This document shows, piece after piece, positions 1-7,117 of a stretch of DNA of 14,143 nucleotides (position 1 is the stretch's first letter; each line of letters starts with the position of its first letter). A program made the translations under genes and the position numbers. The stretch covers positions 1 to 14,143 of the forward strand of contig RDOF01000035.1 of NCBI GenBank assembly GCA_011365025.1, read 5' to 3'. Under the pieces are notes generated by a model. The model searched no databases, had not been told where the DNA came from, and worked only from the letters and a program-made list of their open reading frames with translations. This DNA is from Candidatus Thorarchaeota archaeon (lineage in GTDB: Archaea; Asgardarchaeota; Thorarchaeia; Thorarchaeales; Thorarchaeaceae).

Positions 1-212
1 ATACCGCAGCAGTAATAGGAGTGTCACCGGAATTGCTTTCGATCGTTGCAGGAATTGAGGCACATGAAGCATTTCTTCTGGCAACAGGACGCAAACCGAA
101 CCTTGAAGGCAAACTCATGGCTATTGATATCAGTAGCCTCGGTTTCGATGTTTTTGATATTAGTCGGGTTGAGAACTGCCGGATATGCGGCAAATCACGC
201 GCCAAAGAATAG
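1..212 (+). CDS. E1/MoeB/ThiF-like adenylating enzyme, C-terminal fragment
   Basis: Only the last 69 codons are in the window; the frame is open from base 3 and stops with TAG at 210-212. The visible part has the hallmarks of the C-terminal end of the ThiF/MoeB/HesA/ubiquitin-E1 fold. A Gly-rich segment and helix (VSPELLSIVAGIEAHEAFLL) match the family's helix that normally follows a 'PG..G' turn. Next come a strand pair around GKLMAIDISS and a terminal Cys-x-x-Cys (NCRICGK), which in this family is the second half of a structural zinc site; the first half would lie outside the window. Family members adenylate the C-terminus of a ubiquitin-like or sulfur-carrier protein. Whether this one serves molybdopterin or thiamin sulfur transfer, tRNA thiolation, or an Asgard ubiquitin-like pathway cannot be told from the tail. 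Its last 18 bases overlap the end of the convergent acidic-protein gene. Confidence 0.75.
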   Translation, partial: TAAVIGVSPELLSIVAGIEAHEAFLLATGRKPNLEGKLMAIDISSLGFDVFDISRVENCRICGKSRAKE

Positions 213-1370
213 GCGTCGTGCCCGCTTTCTTCGCTCTTCCTCTGTTTCGTCCGTTTCGGGCGGAGGTGGTGGAGGAGGCACTCTTCGAGGGGAGGGAGGC
301 ACTTCTTCTTCTTCTTCAGTTTTCTCCTCCGGAGATGGCTCAAGAGGCAGTTCATCTTCATCAACGGCCAACTCGTCATCTGAGATGGATGGTTCATCAT
401 ATGGGCTCCAAATCTCCGCCAAGGACGATAGTGCCGACTGGGGGTCAGACTCAGCGATTGGCTCAGATGCCAATTCAACATCCTCATGTCGTATCGCGGG
501 TTCTTCCAGCTCCGAGTCCTCGATTTCGGGCGGTGTCATCTCAAAGGAGGGAGTAACTTCAGTTGCTTCCGGTTGTTCAGAAGTATCGTCCTCATAGGTA
601 GGAGCAGACTCGAAATTCGGGTCCTCGAACTCTATTGGTGAAACCTTTGTAGACTCTTCGGTTTCCCTGTCCTCTGGCTCTATAATCAGTGGCTCCGGTT
701 CTGTCAATTCGAAGTCAGATGTGAATTCGCTAGGTTCACTTTCATAGTCCAACTCATCAATTGAACGGTCTTGGATTTCTGACTCCATATTACCAATGAA
801 TGAAGACTCGGGCATCTCCACATCATCCGTTTCGCCCGCGGGCGCCGAGTCATCCACGGGTTCACCGGATATTGCATCTGAGAGCCCATCAACAAGTGCC
901 CCTTCATCAATTGTCGCATCCGCTGAAAGAGGAATATCAAAATCGTGAATTTCTTCTTCTGAGGGGGGAGCCATTGGCATATCTTCAAGCAAGACTTCGT
1001 CATTTGCTTCAGCAAGCTCATGTTCAAGGTCAGAAGTGGACTCCTCAGAAGTATCATGAACTGCAGAATCGGGCACCTTGTGATCGAATGCGTCATCTTC
1101 CATGCCTTTCTCGGGGTCCTCCTTACCATATTTTAGCCCGAGTTCTCTTCCCAAACAGGATTCGCACCTCTTGGCAGCAGCAACTAGACCCTCTGCCAAG
1201 AACTCATCAAGGGATTTGGCGATTGTAGGGTTTCTTCGGGACCATCTTAAAAACGAGTCAACCATCCGCAACGCGTCGCGGACACCAATCCAGTAGCTTT
1301 CATCCTTTTCTGAACTCACGTCGGCCACCAATCTATCGATTGAATAAATAGAATAAAGGGTTTGTATCAT
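195..1370 (-). CDS. Acidic, largely disordered protein with helical N-terminal domain and basic tail
   Basis: I do not recognise this 391-residue protein. Residues 1-85 look folded and helical, with aromatics (YSIYSI, SYWIGV, FLRWSRR) and a Cys-x-x-Cys at 69/72. Residues 86 to about 350 are dominated by Glu, Asp, Ser and Pro with few hydrophobics, typical of an acidic disordered region. The end has a run of seven prolines, then a Glu-rich stretch and a strongly basic tail finishing RRKRARRLFFGA. No signal peptide or membrane segment is seen. The open frame extends upstream to 1472, but that would overlap the preceding gene by 95 bases. The ATG at 1368-1370 lies 7 bases after that gene's stop and is the better start. 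The two genes look translationally coupled, so the product may act with the GTPase-like protein, for example as a scaffold or binding partner (inference). Its 3' end overlaps the convergent E1-like gene. Confidence 0.8.
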   Translation of the reverse strand: MIQTLYSIYSIDRLVADVSSEKDESYWIGVRDALRMVDSFLRWSRRNPTIAKSLDEFLAEGLVAAAKRCESCLGRELGLKYGKEDPEKGMEDDAFDHKVPDSAVHDTSEESTSDLEHELAEANDEVLLEDMPMAPPSEEEIHDFDIPLSADATIDEGALVDGLSDAISGEPVDDSAPAGETDDVEMPESSFIGNMESEIQDRSIDELDYESEPSEFTSDFELTEPEPLIIEPEDRETEESTKVSPIEFEDPNFESAPTYEDDTSEQPEATEVTPSFEMTPPEIEDSELEEPAIRHEDVELASEPIAESDPQSALSSLAEIWSPYDEPSISDDELAVDEDELPLEPSPEEKTEEEEEVPPSPRRVPPPPPPPETDETEEERRKRARRLFFGA

Positions 1371-1377
1371 GCAAAGG

Positions 1378-1839
1378 CTATTCGTCCTCGCGCTCTTTTT
1401 CAGCGATTTCCAGTATCTCCTCGACAAGATCATCAAGTATACTTCGAATTTCTGCTTTTTTGAAATTGTCAATTTCGTCGTTCACTGTAATGACTCTTGT
1501 AGGAGTGCCTTGCCCAAGGTTCTTCCGAATCTCATTTCGATACATAGTTTCGATTTCAGGATCCGATTCCCTGAGCACGATCATTACTGCTTTTGCACCC
1601 TTATAGGTTAGAGAGAGAAGAATATCAAGAGCGGAATGTCTGGGAGACATGAAAAGGGTTCTTACGTCAGAGTCTTCTATTTCCATCTGCGTCGCCCCAA
1701 TGCGAATTCCATCCACGGCTACGACATGTTCGTTGATTACTGATAGAACTCGTTCCAGAAGTCTATCTTCCGGCCCGACTACTGTAATCTTGAATAGATA
1801 GCGGGGCTTGGGTTTTTCAGAGTCTTTCCTCTTCGGCAT
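1378..1839 (-). CDS. Small Ras-fold GTPase-like protein with degenerate nucleotide-binding motifs
   Basis: This 153-residue protein starts with a basic segment, then alternates strands and helices in the order of a small GTPase. Strand 1 is FKITVVG (about 16-22). Strands 2-3 lie around VDGIRIGATQMEI and VRTLFM, strand 4 is AKAVMIVLRESDPE, strand 5 is TRVITVND, and there is a C-terminal amphipathic helix. In Ras, Rab and Arf proteins strand 1 leads into G-x4-GK[ST]; here it leads into GPEDRLLERVL with no GK[ST]. The switch II DxxG position has MSPRHS, and no clear NKxD follows strand 5 (VNDEID is the closest). If the fold call is right, this is a pseudo-GTPase or a very divergent member. The ATG at 1837-1839 has GAGGT upstream. 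It leads a two-gene operon with the acidic protein. The fold assignment rests on strand order and on resemblance around strands 1 and 4, so an unrelated alpha/beta protein is possible. Confidence 0.6.
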   Translation of the reverse strand: MPKRKDSEKPKPRYLFKITVVGPEDRLLERVLSVINEHVVAVDGIRIGATQMEIEDSDVRTLFMSPRHSALDILLSLTYKGAKAVMIVLRESDPEIETMYRNEIRKNLGQGTPTRVITVNDEIDNFKKAEIRSILDDLVEEILEIAEKEREDE

Positions 1840-1987
1840 TCCGTAAGCGACCTCAAATCCTTGATTTCGTATAGCTGGGGACAGATATCTGTGCCTAGAT
1901 ATGTGTTGTGTGCAGAAAGCTGCTACCAGCCTTCAGAGCGATAGCTGCTAAGGTTATTAAGCGGATTTGAAGGCTTCGCATAAGGAG
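1840..1987. promoter_or_regulatory. Divergent intergenic region between the GTPase-like and MIP18-like genes
   Basis: About 148 bases separate two divergent starts and must hold both promoters. A clear TATA-like box for the plus-strand gene is listed separately. On the minus strand several AT-rich words (around 1870 and 1885-1905) could serve as a TATA box, but none stands out. No RNA gene or repeat was seen. Confidence 0.45.
1954..1960 (+). promoter_or_regulatory. TATA-like box upstream of the MIP18-like gene
   Basis: TTATTAA centred near 1957 predicts transcription starting around 1982-1984, given the usual archaeal spacing of about 26 bases. That is downstream of the TTG at 1967, so the longer reading is unlikely. 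It leaves a leader of only a few bases before ATG 1988, or about ten before TTG 1994, which has AAGGAG at 1982-1987 at good distance. Confidence 0.45.
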
Positions 1988-2341
1988 ATGTCATTGGCTA
2001 CGGTCGAAGAGGTTTTTGAAGCCTTGAAACCAGTAATGGATCCCGAGCATCCCGTTAGTATCACGGATCCTCAAATGGGTATTGTCAAGCCAGAATACAT
2101 TAGGGTTGATGACAACCTTATTCGGGTTAGATTCAAGCCAACAGTACCTCATTGTCCGATGGGGGGATTTATCGGAATAATGATTCGACACCGGCTAGAA
2201 GAGATGTTCCCAGAATCAGTCATTCAAGTAAAGCTGCTTCCCGGGACACACACACTTGAGGAAGATGTTAACGCAATGATAGGTGATGACTCCAAGTATA
2301 AGGGTATAGTCGATCAATTGAAGTCCCGGGGAATGCTATAG
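1988..2341 (+). CDS. MIP18/CIA2-like (DUF59) iron-sulfur cluster assembly protein
   Basis: This single-domain MIP18-family protein has 117 residues from ATG 1988. The family's first signature, DPEHPVSITDPQMGIV (about 18-33), is clear. The conserved reactive Cys sits in VPHCPMGGFIG (Cys56), and PGTHTLEEDVN follows near 83-93. The PHC-x-M context and PGTH motif resemble, from memory, eukaryotic CIA2/FAM96 more than bacterial SufT/PaaD, where the Cys context is usually 'PGCP'. Known members help deliver or mature Fe-S clusters on target proteins in the cytosol. The frame is open back to TTG 1967, but the TATA box position and AAGGAG just before 1988 argue for ATG 1988 or TTG 1994. It is first in a plus-strand run; the membrane/zinc-ribbon gene follows 21 bases later. 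Confidence 0.85.
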   Translation: MSLATVEEVFEALKPVMDPEHPVSITDPQMGIVKPEYIRVDDNLIRVRFKPTVPHCPMGGFIGIMIRHRLEEMFPESVIQVKLLPGTHTLEEDVNAMIGDDSKYKGIVDQLKSRGML

Positions 2342-2362
2342 CAGCGGAAAAGAGGAATTCGC

Positions 2363-2707
2363 GTGACAAGATTCGAGAAGCTTCTGTTTTCAGGGATTGT
2401 CCTAATATCTATCGGTTTGCTGATTCTCTCCCTCGGTGCGAACCAAGTAGAGGGCTTCTTCTTTCTATTTCCATTCCTATTCGTGGGCAATCTGAATCCC
2501 TTTTTCGCTGTCGCAGTGCTATTCTTCCTAGCAGTCGCACTCTATCTCTCATTCAAATGGTTTGCTTATTCAGTCGAACATCCAATCGAATCAGTTCGTT
2601 TTGTCAGAGTGACAAAGAGATGCCCAGATTGCGGAGGTCCCATCCCCGACAGTGCAGTATTTTGCCCCACCTGCGGACATCCGCTTGATGACCAATATAA
2701 CGACTAG
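2363..2707 (+). CDS. Small membrane protein with C-terminal zinc ribbon
   Basis: This 114-residue protein begins with GTG, with AGAGGA about six bases upstream. The first membrane segment is residues 7-26 (LLFSGIVLISIGLLILSLGA). A second long hydrophobic stretch, about 32-68, is split by GNLN into perhaps two segments. A short linker leads to a zinc ribbon, CPDCGG, 11 residues, then CPTCGHPL: two Cys-x-x-Cys knuckles about 15 residues apart, as in many archaeal proteins with a C-terminal ribbon. The N-terminal part weakly recalls small archaeal membrane families such as DUF131, but I would not assign it. The ribbon probably faces the cytoplasm (inference). The gene lies 21 bases after the MIP18-like gene and 11 before the acetyltransferase, so all three are likely co-transcribed. 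Function unknown. Confidence 0.85.
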   Translation: MTRFEKLLFSGIVLISIGLLILSLGANQVEGFFFLFPFLFVGNLNPFFAVAVLFFLAVALYLSFKWFAYSVEHPIESVRFVRVTKRCPDCGGPIPDSAVFCPTCGHPLDDQYND

Positions 2708-2718
2708 GATGTGACATA

Positions 2719-3186
2719 GTGACATTCACCATCAGAGAGTTACGACCAGGTGATGCCCCGAAAATGATCGGAATTGAGAGAAATTGCTTCAGTTCGCCTT
2801 GGAACGAGAACATCTTCCATGTTCTTACTGCTATGAAAGGCAATGTCCTGATTGCTGATGGAGTTGTAGTCCATGCAAAAATCGCAGAGTGTGGGGTGAC
2901 TACTGTGGGATATGTTATTTGGGAAGAGAACCGTAAGAAGCGGAAGGGGCATCTTCTGAATCTTGCAGTTGAAGTGGATTACAGAAGGAGAGGGCTTGGA
3001 ACTACTCTTGCCATTCATGCATTGGATGAAATGAAGTCTGCTGGAATGAAATCCTGCAAACTTGAAGTCAGGGAATCCAATATTGCAGCAATAAGCCTCT
3101 ATGAAGCTTTGGGTTTTCATCGGATTGGCCGAGAACCCGAGTATTACCCCGAAGAGGATGCCCTGATCTATGCTGTCAAGTTCTAG
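2719..3186 (+). CDS. rimI: RimI/Ard1-like GNAT N-acetyltransferase
   Basis: This is a 155-residue single GNAT domain, the usual RimI length. Archaeal RimI/Ard1 enzymes acetylate protein N-termini using acetyl-CoA. The acetyl-CoA pyrophosphate loop (motif A) is RRRGLG at residues 89-94, after the strand HLLNLAVEVDY. Motif B follows as RESNIAAISLYEALGF (118-133), with the Asn that faces CoA and the typical Y-x-x-LGF ending. The C-terminal YYPEEDALIYAV resembles the 'YY.dgEDA..M' ending of RimI proteins. The start is GTG at 2719; GGATG lies about nine bases upstream and no in-frame ATG is closer. The stop TAG overlaps the stop of the convergent giant gene within one CTAG palindrome at 3183-3186. 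Substrate cannot be read from sequence; alanine- or methionine-type N-terminal acetylation is the family norm. Confidence 0.9.
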   Translation: MTFTIRELRPGDAPKMIGIERNCFSSPWNENIFHVLTAMKGNVLIADGVVVHAKIAECGVTTVGYVIWEENRKKRKGHLLNLAVEVDYRRRGLGTTLAIHALDEMKSAGMKSCKLEVRESNIAAISLYEALGFHRIGREPEYYPEEDALIYAVKF

Positions 3187-6100
3187 TCCTTTCTCCGACT
3201 CTGTGTGATTTGAGGACCAAGGAAATTGCGATAAAGCCCTAGGTATGCAGCCTCAGTAGAAACAAGCGCGATCGCGCTTTCAGGTTCTGTGGAGCCTCCT
3301 ATAAGAATCTCCTTGCTGTCAGAGAGTGCAATTAGAGCAGGGGACTCGGTGTGCCAAATTCGCCATCCCTCCAACGATCCAAGGGAGGAGTCCGGTTCCT
3401 CCTGTGCCGGTACAATGAGTATCTTTCGGCGGGGAGCTTTGACTTTAGCGAGTTTCTTGAGGTCCAGATGGCTGGTATCTAGAACTGAAATAATTATTGA
3501 CTTCTCCGCTCTGAGTGCCATATCCATAATGTGGCCATTGATCTCCTCAGTTCCTGTCACATACCAAGTCCTATTGGCATCGATAGACAGAAGAAGCTCT
3601 GCAGTATTTCTCACAGCTTCCAGTGTTTCCTTTGCGCCTGAATTGGCGTCCTTTGCGCGGTCAACTGCAGCCTCTAGCTTGGACTTCAGCCCTTCGTAGT
3701 TCTGCTTCTGATTTACTGACCAGGCCCTAATTGCCCGATCTACACTTTGGTTTAGATTTCCAAATGCATCATTGCGAGATGTTTTCAGAAGAGAAATGCC
3801 TTCATTTGTATCATTATTTGCCTTTGAAATCGATGCTGCAACCTCTGAATTTACTGCAGTGGATTCGCTCTTTGCTTTTTCAATCAATCGAGATGTTTCA
3901 CTATCAAGGTAGGTATTCAGCTCTTGTCCAATAGATTCTAGCTTTCGGAATGCATATTGAATTGATGACAGCGAGGCTTTCTTTCCATCATCAAGGGATG
4001 TGCCAAGGACCTTGCTCATATCATCAACAGACTTCGAGATGAACGATTTTGCGTCAGTCACCGTTGAGGAGGACTCATTTGTTAAAGCATCGGCAGCTTC
4101 CATGAAGCTTTCTGATGCAGAAAGTCTTGATTCGGCATACTCCTTCGTGGCTCGTGAAGCGGCTTCAGAGTTGACCTGGGATATATTCGCGGGTAGGTTG
4201 GAAAGCGCATCTGCGGCTCGTGTTAGGCCTCCTGAGGCGCTATCCGAGAATTCCTTTAGCTTGGCGTTCATTGTTGATTCTGTTTTGGTTATGAAACTCC
4301 GATGCGTTTGCTCTAAATCATTAAGCATTTCTTTTCCTTTCAGTTCAATTTGTGTGGCTGATTCATCAGCAGCTGATTGCAACCCCTTATTCAGAGTTTC
4401 AACGTTTTGGACCAATTTCGTCCCCAACGCATCTAGAGAAGAACCAACTTTCGAAATGGCGCTGGTCACGCGCTCTGAAGCTCCGATGAGTGCCTTATCC
4501 AGATCATCCTTATGGCTATCAATCGCCGCAATAGCATTCTCGCGGGCGTTCCGACCGGATTCCAGTCCCTGAGATTCCTTCTCAGAGACGGTTTGCTGAA
4601 ATGCCTCAACATTCTTGCTGGATTTCCTAAGAACTCGGGCGACACTCTTTTCATAATCCGAGTTCATACTTGCTGCAAGCTTCTGCCTTGATGCCCCTCT
4701 GCTAGTGACATAGGCATCAATGGTTGATCTAGCCTGAGTAGAGCACTTCTGGATTGAGTCAGACGTTGATTCCTTGGTTCCTTCAACATTCTCAGCAATG
4801 CTTTGCTTTGCGCCAGCAACAGACATTCCAAATTCCTTCGACATCTTCTGCAGGTTATCTCGAAACTCAGCGATGGTTATTGTTTCCATTTGCTCCAGAG
4901 CTTCGCGAGTGCGGGTTGAAGCCTGTTCAATCTGGCCAAGCGCACCTGCCATAGAATCTGAAACCTCTGTTCTTTTCTCTATGGAGAAATCCTCTAGTGC
5001 TTTCTTGATCTTGTCCGCAGCGTTGACCAGCTGGTCCACTCGTGTTTGAAACTCGGCTGTGAAATCCAATTTGAGCTGTGACGATTCCTCTTGAAGGGTT
5101 GCCATTTCTGACTTGAGCGAACCCTTGAATTCCGTGTGAACAGAGGATATCAAATCACGTGCTTCAACAGTCTGACTGGCCATGAAACCATTGAAGGTTG
5201 CCTCAAGGCCCTGGGTAAAGGAGATGAATTGCCTTGTTACATCCTCCAGATGAGCATGAAATTCTTCACGAATCCCCTGAGCGTGGCTATCAATACGCGT
5301 AATTTGATCCTGCATCAAGGTGTCAATTTCCTTTTGAATCCGATTTGAGTGGCCAGAGATCTTTGATACACTGCCGTTGAGATGTTCCTCTAGACGAGTA
5401 TTCAGGTCAGCATATAGGTCGCTTGCATTCTCAATGTGAGTTCTGGTGGTAGTAGTGTACCCAGCGATTATCTCAGAAAGCTCCTTGTCAAGATTCAATT
5501 CAAAATCACGTGTTGACTTCCTAACCGCAGTCAGGGCGGCTTCTTGCTTTGCCGACGTTTCAGACATAGCAGTGTTGAATGCAGACTTCAGCTTGCTATT
5601 TATCGAATCCGTGACGTCTCCCATTTTTGTGGCTTCAACATCAAGAATGGCTTGAATGTCAATCACCATTTTTGTTAGCCGTGAATCCAGCGTCTTTATT
5701 GTGCCCTTGGACCACTTGTCCACCTCAGAATTGATAGCAATGCTGGCCTCTTCGAGCTGTGTTTCATCAGCCTGCAAATGCTTCTGAGTCGTTTCAACGG
5801 CGCTCACTCTGGCCTCAGAAAGACTTGATTCTAGATCAGAATGATTTGAAATCGCCATCTCTTGCAGGCTCGCATACTCATCAGTGAGAAGCGCCCGTGT
5901 CTTTTCCAGATGTCCTGTAAGAGAGGTCTTCAGGATGTCCAGATAGGTTGTTCCGGTTGCTTCGAGCTGGTCAAGATGAGAGCTCAGTGACTGAGAAGCA
6001 GATTCAGTATACTGACTAACCTCTTCTCTCCAAGACTCAACTGCTTGACTAATCGATTCCGAAATCTCCAGTGCCTCGCAAATCTTTACCTTGGCAAAAT

Positions 6101-7079
6101 CCGCTTCCTCCTTTGTGCGGTCAGCTCCCTTGGCAATTGTCTGCTTTACCGATGTTGCTCCTGCAGTGCCCAGAGTCTTAATCTCTGATTGAAGCGTCTT
6201 GGATAGCTCGTCCAAGTCCTCAGAAGTTCCTGTGAGAAACAAAATGGCATTCTGGGCTGCCTCTGTGGATTTGCTCGTGACCTCGGATTCCATTTCAGAT
6301 GCCATAGTTGCCAAAGCATCCTGTGAATCCTCTATTGCCTTTTCAACGGCGTTCTTCGCTGACTCAATAAGGGCCAGTCCCTTTTCACGCAACTGATCGA
6401 ATGACAGAGCAGCTGAAGCTTGTCCTTCCTTAATATCAGCCGAGAATTGAGATGTGATTGTCTTGATGTCCTGATCCAACTGCTTCTGGCTTTTATCAAG
6501 CTCAGCTTGTAGAGTTGACAACCGGTCACCAAGACCTGTATCGATAAGAGTGGCAAGTTCCTCTAATGTATCCTCAAGACTCTGTGTGAATTCTTGGAGA
6601 GCTTTCGTGGAGAGTGTGGCAACAGTATCGACTTGAGTCTGAACAGTTTGAAGTGCCTTGTTTTCGTATTTGTTGAACGCAACATTAGCATCCGCGATGG
6701 TACTCCTATGCACATCCAGAACCTCGCCGGCATTTTCTTCAATGGATTTGGTGAACTCCTCATAGGCCTCACCAAACTCTGTTCTCACCGCTTCCAATTC
6801 CGTTCCCAGCAAATCAATGGAGTCACCGGCAGCCAATGACGCGGGATATAACCGATAGATTGGCACGACTCCGTCTACTCTAATTACAAATCCCTTTGTG
6901 ACCAAACGATCCAAGGCACGCTCAACCGTACCAAGTTGGTCACCTGTTAGGGTCGCAATGCCGCCAGGAGTCATGTTGCCGCCCAGAATGACCGGCAATA
7001 GAACCTTTGCCTCCACATTGGTGATCCCCAAGTTTTTCTTTAACACTGGTATGTTTTTCTCAAGCGCATCTCCACTCAT
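3183..7079 (-). CDS. Giant coiled-coil protein with TrmB-like winged helix and C-terminal TrmB/PLD-like domain
   Basis: This 1298-residue protein has three parts. Residues 1-80 are a winged helix of the TrmB/ArsR kind: an N-terminal helix with NLGITNVEAKVLLPVIL, a helix pair around TPGGIATLTGDQLGTVERAL, then LVTKGFVIRV and IYRLYP as the wing. Residues about 85-1165 are continuous helix rich in Ala, Ser, Thr, Glu, Lys and Gln. Not one proline occurs between P77 and P963, and Cys is almost absent. Residues about 1170-1290 resemble the C-terminal effector domain of TrmB proteins, a phospholipase-D-like fold: TWYVTGTEEINGHIMDMAL, AEKSIIISV, RRKILIVPA, then a late SDSKEILIGGS. No HxKxxxxD catalytic motif is seen, as in TrmB itself. 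Ordinary TrmB proteins are about 250-350 residues, so the helical insert is extraordinary. There is no membrane segment or Walker motif. GGTGGT lies upstream of ATG 7079. Its upstream partner ends 38 bases away. Role unknown; DNA bridging or scaffolding is inference. Confidence 0.85.
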   Translation of the reverse strand: MSGDALEKNIPVLKKNLGITNVEAKVLLPVILGGNMTPGGIATLTGDQLGTVERALDRLVTKGFVIRVDGVVPIYRLYPASLAAGDSIDLLGTELEAVRTEFGEAYEEFTKSIEENAGEVLDVHRSTIADANVAFNKYENKALQTVQTQVDTVATLSTKALQEFTQSLEDTLEELATLIDTGLGDRLSTLQAELDKSQKQLDQDIKTITSQFSADIKEGQASAALSFDQLREKGLALIESAKNAVEKAIEDSQDALATMASEMESEVTSKSTEAAQNAILFLTGTSEDLDELSKTLQSEIKTLGTAGATSVKQTIAKGADRTKEEADFAKVKICEALEISESISQAVESWREEVSQYTESASQSLSSHLDQLEATGTTYLDILKTSLTGHLEKTRALLTDEYASLQEMAISNHSDLESSLSEARVSAVETTQKHLQADETQLEEASIAINSEVDKWSKGTIKTLDSRLTKMVIDIQAILDVEATKMGDVTDSINSKLKSAFNTAMSETSAKQEAALTAVRKSTRDFELNLDKELSEIIAGYTTTTRTHIENASDLYADLNTRLEEHLNGSVSKISGHSNRIQKEIDTLMQDQITRIDSHAQGIREEFHAHLEDVTRQFISFTQGLEATFNGFMASQTVEARDLISSVHTEFKGSLKSEMATLQEESSQLKLDFTAEFQTRVDQLVNAADKIKKALEDFSIEKRTEVSDSMAGALGQIEQASTRTREALEQMETITIAEFRDNLQKMSKEFGMSVAGAKQSIAENVEGTKESTSDSIQKCSTQARSTIDAYVTSRGASRQKLAASMNSDYEKSVARVLRKSSKNVEAFQQTVSEKESQGLESGRNARENAIAAIDSHKDDLDKALIGASERVTSAISKVGSSLDALGTKLVQNVETLNKGLQSAADESATQIELKGKEMLNDLEQTHRSFITKTESTMNAKLKEFSDSASGGLTRAADALSNLPANISQVNSEAASRATKEYAESRLSASESFMEAADALTNESSSTVTDAKSFISKSVDDMSKVLGTSLDDGKKASLSSIQYAFRKLESIGQELNTYLDSETSRLIEKAKSESTAVNSEVAASISKANNDTNEGISLLKTSRNDAFGNLNQSVDRAIRAWSVNQKQNYEGLKSKLEAAVDRAKDANSGAKETLEAVRNTAELLLSIDANRTWYVTGTEEINGHIMDMALRAEKSIIISVLDTSHLDLKKLAKVKAPRRKILIVPAQEEPDSSLGSLEGWRIWHTESPALIALSDSKEILIGGSTEPESAIALVSTEAAYLGLYRNFLGPQITQSRRKD

Positions 7080-7117
7080 TTCGATACCACCACTCTTTTC
7101 ACGAATACTGAAAGAAG

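Noticed and set aside
255..330. G-rich and CTT-repeat stretch, possible regulatory repeat or quadruplex
   Set aside because: It is explained by the codons of the polyproline and poly-Glu stretches of the minus-strand acidic protein; the repeat is imperfect.
46..597. Plus-strand Ser/Gly-rich open frame
   Set aside because: It is the antisense shadow of the acidic protein: Glu and Asp codons read backwards give Ser-rich strings. It also overlaps the E1-like tail.
4000..4572. Plus-strand open frame of 190 codons
   Set aside because: It lies wholly within the giant gene, and its Ser/Ala-rich composition is the reverse shadow of the helical region; no start signal.
3183..7079. Giant protein as a chemoreceptor (methyl-accepting) or as an SMC/Rad50-like ATPase
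   Set aside because: There are no membrane segments, HAMP domain or conserved receptor hairpin tip, and no Walker A or B motifs; the ends match winged-helix and TrmB-like domains instead.
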